Of a stretch of 32,742 bases of DNA, positions 17,445-25,849 are shown in pieces. Position numbers and translations under genes: made by a program. The stretch comes from Aerophototrophica crusticola (GTDB lineage Bacteria; Pseudomonadota; Alphaproteobacteria; Azospirillales; Azospirillaceae). The stretch's first letter is position 1; each line of letters begins with the position of its first letter. The notes under the pieces were generated by a model that made no database searches, was not told the DNA's origin, and worked only from the letters and a program-made list of their open reading frames with translations. The stretch lies in contig MOEB01000044.1 of NCBI GenBank assembly GCA_001939945.1, positions 1,742 through 34,483 of the forward strand, given 5' to 3'.

Positions 17445-20063
17445 TCAGTAGGTGAAGCGGACACCGCCGAAGAAGCGGCGGCCGTTCTTGAAGGCGGCGA
17501 AGGGTACGGACTTGTCGCCCAGGTACTGGTACTGGGTCTCGTCCAGCAGGTTCTGGCCCTGCAGGGTCAGGCTGATCTGCTCCGTCAGGTTGTAGCCCAG
17601 CGAGGCGTCCAGCTGGTGGTAGCTGTCGTTGGTCACCGCCGTGGCGCGGTTCACCTCGCGGAAGTACTTGCTGCGGTAGCTGTAGGTCAGCCGGGCGCTG
17701 AACAGGTCGTCCTCATAGTACGGCGTCAGGCTGACGCTGTGCTTGCTGCTGAACGGCAGGGCCACGCCCGGGTCGCTGGTCTTGCTGTCGGCGAAGGTGT
17801 AGCTGGCCTGGATGCCGAAGCCATAGGCGATGTCGCCCTGGTAGTTAAGCTCAAAGCCGCGCACCTCGGCCCCGCCGCCGTTGCGCGGGCGGGTGACCTG
17901 GTAGGTGCGGAAACCCGGACCCTGCGGGTTGGTCACCGGGTTGGTGTCGTCATTGAACAGGGTCTCCGGCGCCGTGGTCCGGACGATGTAGTTGCTGATG
18001 TCCTTGTAGAACAGGGTGGCGGAGATCAGCGTCAGCCGGTCCATGTAGTACTCGACCGACACGTCGAAGTTGCTGGCCCGGTACGGGTCCAGGTTCGGGT
18101 TGCCGCCGCTGGCGGTCAGCAGGGTGTTGTTCTGCTCCACGAAGCTGGTCAGGTCGGCATAGTTGGCCCGCGCCATGACGCGGGACGCCGCCAAGCGCAG
18201 CACCGTCTTCTGGTCCAGGTCGAAGGAGAAGTTCGCGCTGGGCAGCCAGTCATTGTAGGTCTTCTCGAACTCCACCGGCTCGATCTGGCTGGCCGGGATG
18301 ATCGGGGGCCCGAACTGGCCACCCAGGCGGTCGCGCCGGCCGCTGCTGCTCTGGTCGGTGTGGACGAAGCGCAGGCCGATGTTGCCGCGGTAGTCGTCAC
18401 CCCGGAAGTTGGCCTGGGTGTAGCCGGCCCAGATCTTCTCCTCCACCGCGAACTGGGCGGGCAGGAAGTCGAAGTAGCTCGGGTCCACGAAGCCGCTGGC
18501 GGGGCGGGAATTGAAGAAATCCTTCAGCTTGTCTTCATCCACCGTCAGCCAGTCCTTCAGGACCTGGTTGACGTCGATGCCCTTCAGGTAGCCGCTGGGG
18601 GTGTTGCCAGCGACGAAGCCGGCCAGCGGGGTGGAGGCGCCGTTGACGCGGCGGAGCTGGCTGCCCTGGGTCGTCTCATGGTCGCGGTACTTGACGCCGA
18701 ACTGGACGTCGGACAGGGCGCCGAAGTTCACGTCGAAGCCGGCATCGGCCTGCAGGTAGAACTCCTCGTCCGTGGTCGGCTGCTGGCGCAGCTGGGCGAA
18801 GCCCAGCGTGGTTCCCGCCGGGTCGGTGGGGGAGAACTGGGGCGTCACGCTGGCCAGCTCACCCGGGGCCTTGCTGATGTCGAAGCTGTAGCCGGTGAGC
18901 TGCTCGAACTCCCCGAAGAACTGCTGCTGCGTGCCGCCGGTGGAGCGGGTCTTGCCGCCCTGCACCCCGAAGCGCCAGGTGTCGTCGGTCCAGTCCGCCT
19001 TGAAGTCGGCGGCATAGGTCTCGATCTCGGACTCGCGGGCGATGGCGTCCAGCAGCATCAGGCCCGCGTTCGGGGACGGGGCGTTGGCATAAGACCCGCC
19101 GACAACCACGCCGTTCTTGATGACCGCGTTGTTGGGCAGGCCGCGGAAGTTATTGAAGTAATAGCGGCTCTGGTTGAAGTTGTCGTAGGTGCCCTTGACG
19201 TACAGGCCGGTGGCGTTGATCTCCAGCTTCTCCACCGGCTTGGCCTGCACGCCGATGGTGCCGCCGGTGCGCTCCCGCTTCTGGGTGAACAGGGCGGAGT
19301 TGATGACGTTGGGCATCAGCGCCGTGCCGCCGCCGGGCAGGTCCACCGTGGGGTAGCCCAGGGTCTCGAAGCCGTCGCGGCGCAGGTCCTGCTCCTGGTG
19401 TGTGGCGGACAGCAGGATGCCGAAGGTCTCCGCCTCGTTCTTCCAGGACACCAGGCCCGACGCGTTGGGGGATCCCTTGTCCGCCCGGTCGTTGTAGCCG
19501 TACTCGATGCTGGCGTTCAGGGTCAGCGGCTTCAGGTCCAGCGGGCGGCGGGTGTGCAGGATGACCGTGCCGCCGACGCTGCCCTCGTCGATGCGGGCCT
19601 CGGGGCTCTTGTACACCTCCAGGCGGCCGACCACCTCGGGCGCCAGGATGGTGTAGTTGAAGGTGCGGCCGGGCGCATCCAGGATGAACCAATCGGTGGA
19701 GGCCACCGTCTGGCCGTTCAGCAGGGTGCGGTTCAGGGCCGGGTCGGTGCCGCGGATGGCCACCCGCTCACCCTCGCCGAAGTCGCGGTCCACCTGGATG
19801 CCGGGGATGTGCGACAGGCTCTCCGCGACGTTCTTATCCGGGAACTTGCCGATGTCCTCCGCCGTGATGGCGTCGACGATGGCGTTGGCGTCGCGCTTCG
19901 TCTCGATGGACTGGACCAGGCTGCCGCGGATGCCGGTGACGATGATCTCATCCAACGCCTCACCCCCGCCGGCCGGGGCTCCCTGCGCAAACGCGGCCCC
20001 GGTGATGCAGAGCAGGGCAACGGCGCTGACCGACCCCCTCAGGAAAACCCCCGTCGAACCCAT
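17445..20063 (-). CDS. TonB-dependent receptor, TIGR01782 (Xanthomonas/Caulobacter) type
   Basis: An 872-residue outer-membrane receptor with a signal peptide at 1-26 and a TonB box near residue 38 (DEIIVTGIRGS). The plug shows the TIGR01782 signature (TKRDANAIVDAITAEDIGKF, then LSHIPGIQVDRDFGEGERVA, FNYTILAPEVVGRLEVYKSP). A 22-strand-type barrel ends in FFGGVRFTY. The start at 20063 has a strong ribosome site (GGAGGGAC); longer in-frame starts upstream lack a signal peptide. This receptor class commonly serves carbohydrate uptake, including GlcNAc and chitooligomers in Caulobacter. Here it lies next to GlcNAc catabolic genes, which supports that role by context. It is convergent with the DUF1697 gene. 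Confidence 0.92.
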   Translation of the reverse strand: MGSTGVFLRGSVSAVALLCITGAAFAQGAPAGGGEALDEIIVTGIRGSLVQSIETKRDANAIVDAITAEDIGKFPDKNVAESLSHIPGIQVDRDFGEGERVAIRGTDPALNRTLLNGQTVASTDWFILDAPGRTFNYTILAPEVVGRLEVYKSPEARIDEGSVGGTVILHTRRPLDLKPLTLNASIEYGYNDRADKGSPNASGLVSWKNEAETFGILLSATHQEQDLRRDGFETLGYPTVDLPGGGTALMPNVINSALFTQKRERTGGTIGVQAKPVEKLEINATGLYVKGTYDNFNQSRYYFNNFRGLPNNAVIKNGVVVGGSYANAPSPNAGLMLLDAIARESEIETYAADFKADWTDDTWRFGVQGGKTRSTGGTQQQFFGEFEQLTGYSFDISKAPGELASVTPQFSPTDPAGTTLGFAQLRQQPTTDEEFYLQADAGFDVNFGALSDVQFGVKYRDHETTQGSQLRRVNGASTPLAGFVAGNTPSGYLKGIDVNQVLKDWLTVDEDKLKDFFNSRPASGFVDPSYFDFLPAQFAVEEKIWAGYTQANFRGDDYRGNIGLRFVHTDQSSSGRRDRLGGQFGPPIIPASQIEPVEFEKTYNDWLPSANFSFDLDQKTVLRLAASRVMARANYADLTSFVEQNNTLLTASGGNPNLDPYRASNFDVSVEYYMDRLTLISATLFYKDISNYIVRTTAPETLFNDDTNPVTNPQGPGFRTYQVTRPRNGGGAEVRGFELNYQGDIAYGFGIQASYTFADSKTSDPGVALPFSSKHSVSLTPYYEDDLFSARLTYSYRSKYFREVNRATAVTNDSYHQLDASLGYNLTEQISLTLQGQNLLDETQYQYLGDKSVPFAAFKNGRRFFGGVRFTY

Positions 20064-20225
20064 GCTGTCCCTCCGTGTCCACTGCTTGCTGTTTGTGGGC
20101 CGTTCGCCGGCCAACGCGGTGGGGGAAGGAAAGCGGATATGCGGGAAACCGAAAGGCGAGTTCCGGCAGAACGCCGAAAATGACGGAAAATCACCGGCCA
20201 TTTCTTTGCTTTTCTTGGGTGCCGT

Positions 20226-20235
20226 GTAACGTTAC
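20226..20235. promoter_or_regulatory. Short palindrome with central CG upstream of the TonB receptor
   Basis: GTAACGTTAC lies 163 bases ahead of the receptor start. A central CG in a short palindrome is typical of LacI-family operators, and LacI regulators control GlcNAc genes in related bacteria. Ten bases are too few to be convincing alone. Confidence 0.25.
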
Positions 20236-20250
20236 GGGGCGATTCGCCCC
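20236..20250 (-). terminator. Short hairpin after the sensor gene
   Basis: A 7-bp stem (GGGGCGA/TCGCCCC) with a single central base starts 8 bases after the sensor gene's stop on the minus strand. It is placed like a terminator or processing hairpin between the sensor and the TonB receptor gene. No U-tract. Confidence 0.3.
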
Positions 20251-20257
20251 AGGAATT

Positions 20258-21733
20258 CTAGATCCGTTCCGCCTGCCGCAGCTGCAGCTTCAGGCGGTTC
20301 AGCGACGCGGCCAGGGCGTCGCGCTCGGGCGTGGCCTCGTTGCAGTGGCGCAGCACGTATTCCGCCGTGCGCACCACGTCGCGCCAGCGGGGGTTCCGCG
20401 GCAGGGTCTCCACCAGCAGGTACTTGTCCAGGGTGCGGGTCTGGAGGGAGCTGCGGTCCATGTAGACCCGCCAGATGCCGCTTTCCTCCGCCAGCTCCAC
20501 CTTCCCCTTGCGCCGGGCCTTCTGCCAGTAGTCCAGGGTCAGGGTCATCACGTCCACCAGGGCGCGGCGGTAGCCCTCGTCCGCGTCCAGGGCTGCCTGC
20601 TCCGGGTCGGGCGGCGGGGCGTGCGACTCGTCCGCCAGGGCGGCGGGATGCGGGTCGGCCTCCTCCGGCGCGGGCGGCGGCAACTCAGGCTCGGGCGCCG
20701 CCGCGGGCGGCGGCAGGGGGGCGGGGGCCGCGGCGGCGATGGGCACGGGCAGGGGAACCGCGGCCTCCCGCCGGCGTCGCAGCAGCGGGAAAGCCAAGGC
20801 CGCCAGGGCCAGCAGCATTAGGCCGGCCATATAATAGGTGTAGGGCCCTGCCAGGACCGCGTCGTCGGCCACCACCAGGAAGGGCCAGCCCGCGTCCGGC
20901 ACGGTGAAGGGGCCGTGGGCCGTTTCACCGGCCCCGGGGGCCTGGCCGCCCAGGGGCTTTCCCTGCCCGTCCAGCAACAGGAAGCGGATGCCCGGCACGG
21001 CGATGCCCGCCAGCCGCCGCTCCACCGCCGGCAGCGGCAGGCGGAAGGCCACAACCCCCTCCACCGTTCCATGGCGCACGATGGGCCGGCCCAACAGGAT
21101 GCCGAAGCCGTCGTCCAGCCGTTCCGGCTCCGTCACCACCAGCACCTGGTCTGGCTGTTCCGCCTGTTGCAGGCGGGCGTTGACGGCGCGGACCAAGCCG
21201 GCCAGGGGGGTGTTGCGGTGCTTCTGGTCCCGCAGGTCGGCGGCGAAGGCCGCATCCTTGCGCAGGGAATAGACGACGCGGCCGAACCGGTCCACCAGGT
21301 ACATGTCGTCGAACACCGACGCGGCGATCATGCCCACGAAGCTGGGGTGGAACCGCTCATGCACCGCGTCATAGGCCAGCAGGGCCGGGGCCAGGTCGGC
21401 CGGCCGGTCCTGCCCCGGCAAATAGGCGCCGCGCAACAGGGCCGCCGCCCGCTCCGGGTCCGGGGAGATCTGGGCGAAGGCCGGGGCGAAGCCGTAATAG
21501 CGCCCGACACCATAGCCGATGAAGCTGGTCCCGGCGAAGGCCGCCGTCTGTGCCCGGGCGAACTCCAGCAAGGTCGCCAAGTCGCGCTTGGCCGCGCCCC
21601 GCGCCTGTTCCACCTGGACCGAGACGCCGCGCCCAATGGAAAGCGCCAGCACCACCAAGGAGAGGACGAGCACGACCAGGACCGGCCCCTGTGAGGACAG
21701 GACTCTCCACCAGCCTTGTCTTTGCCCGACCAC
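20258..21733 (-). CDS. Cache-type membrane sensor with an unrecognised cytoplasmic domain
   Basis: About 491 residues. The layout is a transmembrane helix at about 17-36, a periplasmic region at about 40-295, a second helix at about 300-319, a Pro/Ala-rich linker at about 325-380 and a C-terminal helical domain at about 386-490. The periplasmic part contains MYLVDRFGRVVYSLRKDAAF, a Cache-like stretch seen in chemoreceptors. There is no HAMP, kinase, GGDEF or chemotaxis signalling domain. The C-terminal domain (LDYWQKARRKGKVELAEESG, then IWRVYMDRSSLQTRTLDKYL) is unknown to me. GTG 21733 is preferred over TTG 21736 because GGAGG lies 8 bases upstream. It is divergent from nagZ, upstream of the TonB receptor, and may sense the imported oligosaccharide or its binding protein. 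Confidence 0.75.
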   Translation of the reverse strand: MVGQRQGWWRVLSSQGPVLVVLVLSLVVLALSIGRGVSVQVEQARGAAKRDLATLLEFARAQTAAFAGTSFIGYGVGRYYGFAPAFAQISPDPERAAALLRGAYLPGQDRPADLAPALLAYDAVHERFHPSFVGMIAASVFDDMYLVDRFGRVVYSLRKDAAFAADLRDQKHRNTPLAGLVRAVNARLQQAEQPDQVLVVTEPERLDDGFGILLGRPIVRHGTVEGVVAFRLPLPAVERRLAGIAVPGIRFLLLDGQGKPLGGQAPGAGETAHGPFTVPDAGWPFLVVADDAVLAGPYTYYMAGLMLLALAALAFPLLRRRREAAVPLPVPIAAAAPAPLPPPAAAPEPELPPPAPEEADPHPAALADESHAPPPDPEQAALDADEGYRRALVDVMTLTLDYWQKARRKGKVELAEESGIWRVYMDRSSLQTRTLDKYLLVETLPRNPRWRDVVRTAEYVLRHCNEATPERDALAASLNRLKLQLRQAERI

Positions 21734-21775
21734 CAAAAAAGCCTCCCCGCCCCGTGCCCCTTGCCATTATTCTGG

Positions 21776-21794
21776 GATTTTGACGATTTTGACG
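21776..21794. promoter_or_regulatory. Tandem direct repeat in the divergent sensor/nagZ promoter region
   Basis: GATTTTGAC occurs twice without a gap (21776-21784 and 21785-21793), giving TGACGATTTTGACG at 21781-21794. The same TGACGA-N3-TGACG arrangement recurs before the binding-protein gene. Tandem half-sites one turn apart are typical of response-regulator binding sites. Confidence 0.4.
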
Positions 21795-21942
21795 GCGCTT
21801 TTATTGGCCGCCCCGGCAACGGGCAGGGGGAAGCATATCGGTAAATTCGTTGTTGCGCAAAGGGGGCCTTGATCGGGCCGGTCGGCGTGGGGCAGGGCTG
21901 GGGAAGCGACACGCCACCCCATCCAGGCCGGGACCGGAAACC

Positions 21943-22962
21943 ATGACCAGCGCCAGACGCCCCCTCGCCGTGATCTTCGGCACGCCCGGGACGGAGCTGA
22001 CCGCCGACCAGCGGGCCTTCTTCCGCGACGCCGACCCGCTGGGCCTGATCCTGTTCAAGCGCAACTGCGAAAGCCCGGACCAGGTGCGCCGCCTCTGCGC
22101 CCAGTTCCGCGACGCGGTGGGCCGGGCCGACGCCCCCATCCTGGTGGACCACGAAGGGGGCGAGCACCAGCGGCTGGACCCGCCGGTGTGGCCGGCCTTC
22201 CCCTCCCCCGCCGCCTTCGGCCGGGTTTATGCCCGGGACATGGCCCAGGGGCTGGAGGCGGCGCGGCTGGGCGGCCTGGGAATCGGCCAGGTGTTGGCCG
22301 CCCATGGCATCAGCGTGGACTGCGCGCCCCTGCTGGACGTCCCGGTGGCCGGCGCCGACCCGGTGATCGGCGAACGCGCCTTCGCGTCGGACCCGGAGGT
22401 GGTGGCCCTGCTGGGCGGTGCCTTCGTGGACGGGCTGCTGGCCGCCGGCGTCGCCCCCGTGGTCAAGCACATCCCCGGCCACGGCCGCGCCGCGGTGGAC
22501 AGCCACAAGGCGCGGCCGGTGGTGGAGACGAGCCTGGAAGAGCTGGACGGCACGGATTTCCTGCCCTTCCGCCGGCTGGCGGACTGCCCCTGGGCCATGG
22601 TGGCCCACGTGGTCTATGCGGCGGTGGACCCGGAGCGGCCGGCCACCACCTCCGCCGCCGTGATCGAGCAGGTGGTCCGGCAACGCATCGGCTATCCCGG
22701 CGTGCTGGTATCGGACTGCATCTGGATGGACAGCCTGGTGGGCACCCTGGCGGAGCGCTGCCGCGACGTGCTGGCCGCCGGCATGGATGTGGCCCTGGCC
22801 AGCCATGGCGACGTGGAGACCTGGACCGACATCGCCGCCCAGTCCCGCCCCCTGACGGAAGCGGCCTGGGCCCGGCTGGAGGCCGCGCGGGTGCCCGTGC
22901 CCGCCGATCCGGGGGATGTGGCGGACACGCTGGCGCGGCTCGGCGCCCTGTTGAAGGGCTGA
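21943..22962 (+). CDS. nagZ: Beta-N-acetylhexosaminidase, glycoside hydrolase family 3 (NagZ)
   Basis: A 339-residue cytoplasmic enzyme without a signal peptide; NagZ length is normal. Motifs: LGLILFKRNCES near residue 33, DHEGGEHQRL at 69-78 (the usual form is DQEGGRVQRL, so H replaces Q), and KHIPGHGRAAVDSHKARP at 175-192 with the Asp-His dyad of the acid/base loop. The nucleophile is D258 in LVSDCIWMDSL (usually SDDL-M). Family role: release of terminal GlcNAc from muropeptides or chitooligosaccharides. Here it lies between the sensor and an oligosaccharide importer, so it may act on imported chitooligomers as well as cell-wall fragments. Confidence 0.92.
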   Translation: MTSARRPLAVIFGTPGTELTADQRAFFRDADPLGLILFKRNCESPDQVRRLCAQFRDAVGRADAPILVDHEGGEHQRLDPPVWPAFPSPAAFGRVYARDMAQGLEAARLGGLGIGQVLAAHGISVDCAPLLDVPVAGADPVIGERAFASDPEVVALLGGAFVDGLLAAGVAPVVKHIPGHGRAAVDSHKARPVVETSLEELDGTDFLPFRRLADCPWAMVAHVVYAAVDPERPATTSAAVIEQVVRQRIGYPGVLVSDCIWMDSLVGTLAERCRDVLAAGMDVALASHGDVETWTDIAAQSRPLTEAAWARLEAARVPVPADPGDVADTLARLGALLKG

Positions 22963-22985
22963 GGCCGCGGTAATCGTGCCGGGGC

Positions 22986-22999
22986 TGACGAAAGTGACG
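22986..22999. promoter_or_regulatory. TGACGA-N3-TGACG repeat ahead of the binding-protein gene
   Basis: TGACGAAAGTGACG lies 104 bases before the ATG at 23103. It shares 11 of 14 positions with the repeat at 21781-21794, including both TGACG units and their spacing. Confidence 0.4.
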
Positions 23000-23102
23000 A
23001 TATTCCACCCTGGCCCGCGGCGGCCGGGGCAACGAGACTAGGGACACGGACCCGCACCGGCCGACAGAATGCCGGGCAGGGTCGCGGGACGGGAGAGGCG
23101 GG

Positions 23103-24794
23103 ATGCGGAAACCCTTGGCAGCGCTGTTGGCAGGCCTCACGGCCCTGGCCGCCGTGCCCCTGGCACAGGCCCAGGGCCAAGCCACGGTGCCGGGCCGGTC
23201 AACCCTGACCGTGGTGGCCAGCCTGTCGACGGGCTGGGTGCGCAACTTCAACCCGTTCAACGAGACGACGCGCCTGCACAGCACCCGCGATTTCGTCTAT
23301 GAGCCGCTGGTGGTCTTCAACACCCAGCAGGGCGGGCGGCCCGAATACCGGCTGGCGACGGCCTACGACTTCTCCGACGACCTCCGCACCCTGACCTTCA
23401 CCCTGCGCCCGGGCGTGAAGTGGTCGGACGGGCAGCCCTTCACGGCCGCCGACGTGGCCTTCACCTTCGACCTGCTGCGCCGGAACCGGGCCCTGGACAG
23501 CTTCGACCTGTCGGAGCGCATCGCCGCGGTGGAGACGCCGGACCCGCTGACCGTGGTCTTCCGCCTGCGCAAGGTGAACGCCAACATGGCGTATGAGATC
23601 GTGCGCGTGCCCATTGTGGCCAAGCATGTCTGGTCAAAGGTGGCCAACCCCGTCAGCTTCACCAACGACATCCCGGTGGGCACCGGCCCGATGACGGAGG
23701 TGGCGCGCTTCACCTCCCAGCTCTACGTGCAGTGCCGCAACCCGCATTACTGGGACGCCGGGAACCTGAAGGTGGACTGCATGAGCTTCCCGCAGCTCTC
23801 CACCAACGACCAGCTCCTGACCGCGGCCGCTGCCGGCAAGGTGGACTGGTTCGGCGCCTTCATCCCGGACATCGAGCGCACCTACGTGGCCGCCGACCCG
23901 GCCCACCACCGCTACTGGTTTCCGCCCGGTGGCACGGTGTCGGTGAACATCAATTTGGACAGCCCCACCGCCGGCAACCGCGCCGCCTTCCGCGACGTGA
24001 AGTTCCGCCGCGCCGTCAGCATGGCCGTGGACCGCCGCGCCATCGTGGACATCGCCGGCTACGGCTACCCGGTGGTCAACGAATACGCCTCCGGCCTGGG
24101 CCGCACCTACCATGAGTGGGTGAACCAGGAAGCCGAACGCTCCTTCGGTCGCTTCGCCAAGTTCGACCAAGCCGCCGCCCGGGCCCTGCTGGCGGAGAGC
24201 GGCTACCGCGACATGGACGGCGACGGCTTCGTGGACAACCCGGACGGCACGCCCATCCGCTTCACCATCCTGGCCCCCAACGGCTGGACCGACTGGGTCA
24301 ACACCACCCAGCTGGTGGCCGAGGGGCTGAACGCCATCGGCATCGACGCCCGCGTCAGCACGCCGGAGCCCGCGGCCTGGACCCAGAAGCTGATCACCGG
24401 CGACTATGACATGGCCATCAACGGCCTGCTGGCGGGGGAGACGCCGCACCGCAGCTTCGACAGCGGCTTCCATTCCCGCTTCGTGGGCAAGACCCGCTGG
24501 GCCAGTACCCGCTTCGTGGACCCCGGGCTGGACGCGGCGCTGGACGCCTTCACCGCCACCATCGACCCCGCTGCCCAGCGCAAGGCCATGGACACGGTGC
24601 AGATGATCCTGGCGGCCAACATGCCCACCGTGCCGCTGTTCAGCAACCCGGTCTGGTACGAATACAACACCAGCCGCTTCAAGGGCTGGTTCAACGCCGA
24701 CAACCCCCGCGGCAAGCCCGACGTGTTCGACGGCACGCCGGAACGCCTGCTGCACCTCTTGTCGCTGGAGCCCGTGCGCCCCGGCGACAGCTGA
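23103..24794 (+). CDS. Chitooligosaccharide-type ABC substrate-binding protein (SBP family 5)
   Basis: A 563-residue periplasmic protein with a signal peptide at 1-23 (LAALAAVPLAQA). It is a family-5 (Opp/Dpp class) binding protein. Long stretches resemble the Vibrio chitin-oligosaccharide-binding protein as I remember it: WVRNFNPFNETTRLHSTRDF, YEPLVVFN, PIVAKHVWSKVANPVSFTND, QLYVQCRNPHYWDAGNLKVD, FIPDIERTYVAADPAHH, and the end motif YNTSRFKGWFNADNPRGKPD followed by PERLLHLLSLEPV. This points to (GlcNAc)n rather than peptide binding. It heads the five-gene transporter operon after a gap holding a TGACG repeat. In Vibrio the homologue also controls a sensor kinase, relevant to the Cache protein nearby. 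Confidence 0.87.
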   Translation: MRKPLAALLAGLTALAAVPLAQAQGQATVPGRSTLTVVASLSTGWVRNFNPFNETTRLHSTRDFVYEPLVVFNTQQGGRPEYRLATAYDFSDDLRTLTFTLRPGVKWSDGQPFTAADVAFTFDLLRRNRALDSFDLSERIAAVETPDPLTVVFRLRKVNANMAYEIVRVPIVAKHVWSKVANPVSFTNDIPVGTGPMTEVARFTSQLYVQCRNPHYWDAGNLKVDCMSFPQLSTNDQLLTAAAAGKVDWFGAFIPDIERTYVAADPAHHRYWFPPGGTVSVNINLDSPTAGNRAAFRDVKFRRAVSMAVDRRAIVDIAGYGYPVVNEYASGLGRTYHEWVNQEAERSFGRFAKFDQAAARALLAESGYRDMDGDGFVDNPDGTPIRFTILAPNGWTDWVNTTQLVAEGLNAIGIDARVSTPEPAAWTQKLITGDYDMAINGLLAGETPHRSFDSGFHSRFVGKTRWASTRFVDPGLDAALDAFTATIDPAAQRKAMDTVQMILAANMPTVPLFSNPVWYEYNTSRFKGWFNADNPRGKPDVFDGTPERLLHLLSLEPVRPGDS

Positions 24795-24868
24795 CCCCCT
24801 ACGGCCGCCCCGGCCGCACCCCACCCGCCGCGCCTTTCCACCGCCGCCAGCCCCCCGGGAGACGGCCG

Positions 24869-25846
24869 ATGCCCTTCCTTGCCCGACGCCTCGGGTTCTA
24901 CGTGGCCGCCTTCCTGGTGGCCGCCACCTTCAACTTCCTGCTGCCACGGCTGCTGCCCGGCAACCCGGTGGACGTGATGTTCGCCCAGGCCGGCACCGCC
25001 CTGCCGCCAGAAAGCCTGGAGGCGCTGAAGTCCACCTTCGGCTTCCTGGATGAGCCGCTGCCCGTGCAGTACCTGCGCTACCTGGCCAGCGTCTTCACCT
25101 GGGATTTGGGCCTGTCGGTGAAGTTCCACCCCCTGACGGTGGGGGAGGTGCTGTGGGCCTCCCTGCCCTGGACGCTGTTGCTGGTGCTGGCCTCCGCCGC
25201 CCTGGCCTTCGGGCTTGGCACCCTGGGCGGCATCGCCGCGGCCTGGCGGCGGGGCGGCTGGCTGGACAGCACCCTGGCGCCGGCGGCCCTGGTGCTGCAG
25301 GCCGTGCCGCCGCTGGTCACGTCGCTCCTCGCCCTGTCGCTCTTCGCCGTCACGCTGAAGTGGCTGCCCACCGGCTATGCCTGGGAACCCATGCTCGACC
25401 TGGGCTGGACGTGGGAAAGCATCGCCAGCGTCGCCACCCATGCGGTGCTGCCGGTCACCACCCTGGCCCTGGCCCAGGTGGGCGGCTACCTGGTCACCAT
25501 GCGTAACAGCATGATCAACCTGCTGGGGGAGGACTACATCACCCTGGGGATCGCCAAGGGCCTGACGGAAAGCCGCCTGCGCCACGCCTATGCCGCGCGC
25601 AACGCCCTGCTCCCCTCCGTCACCAGCCTTGCCATGACGCTGGGCGCCGTGTTCGGCGGGGCGCTGGTGACGGAGGTGGTCTTCAACTACCCGGGCCTGG
25701 GCTATACCCTGTACCAGGGCATCACGGCGCGGGATTACCCGCTGGTCCAGGGCCAGTTGCTGGTGATGACGCTGGCCATGCTGGTGGCCAACTTCGCCGC
25801 CGACCTGGCCGCCTTCGCCCTCGACCCCCGTCTGCGGAGGGGCTGA
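24869..25846 (+). CDS. Opp/Dpp-class ABC permease (first subunit)
   Basis: A 325-residue inner-membrane protein of the DppB type. The N-terminal helix is followed by PRLLPGNPVDVMFAQAG, the usual conserved opening, then a periplasmic loop, then five helices. The EAA loop is seen at about residues 228-247 (LGIAKGLTESRLRHAYAARN), with the trailing FNYPGLGYTLYQGITARDYP. It is 74 bases after the binding-protein gene and 3 bases before the second permease. With the chitooligosaccharide-type binding protein it most likely imports (GlcNAc)n. Confidence 0.92.
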   Translation: MPFLARRLGFYVAAFLVAATFNFLLPRLLPGNPVDVMFAQAGTALPPESLEALKSTFGFLDEPLPVQYLRYLASVFTWDLGLSVKFHPLTVGEVLWASLPWTLLLVLASAALAFGLGTLGGIAAAWRRGGWLDSTLAPAALVLQAVPPLVTSLLALSLFAVTLKWLPTGYAWEPMLDLGWTWESIASVATHAVLPVTTLALAQVGGYLVTMRNSMINLLGEDYITLGIAKGLTESRLRHAYAARNALLPSVTSLAMTLGAVFGGALVTEVVFNYPGLGYTLYQGITARDYPLVQGQLLVMTLAMLVANFAADLAAFALDPRLRRG

Positions 25847-25849
25847 GAC

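Noticed and set aside
17616-20183. Long open frame on the strand opposite the TonB receptor (855 codons)
   Set aside because: It mirrors the codon positions of the receptor gene, is rich in Val/Gly/His/Gln without domains, and is the usual antisense shadow of a GC-rich gene.
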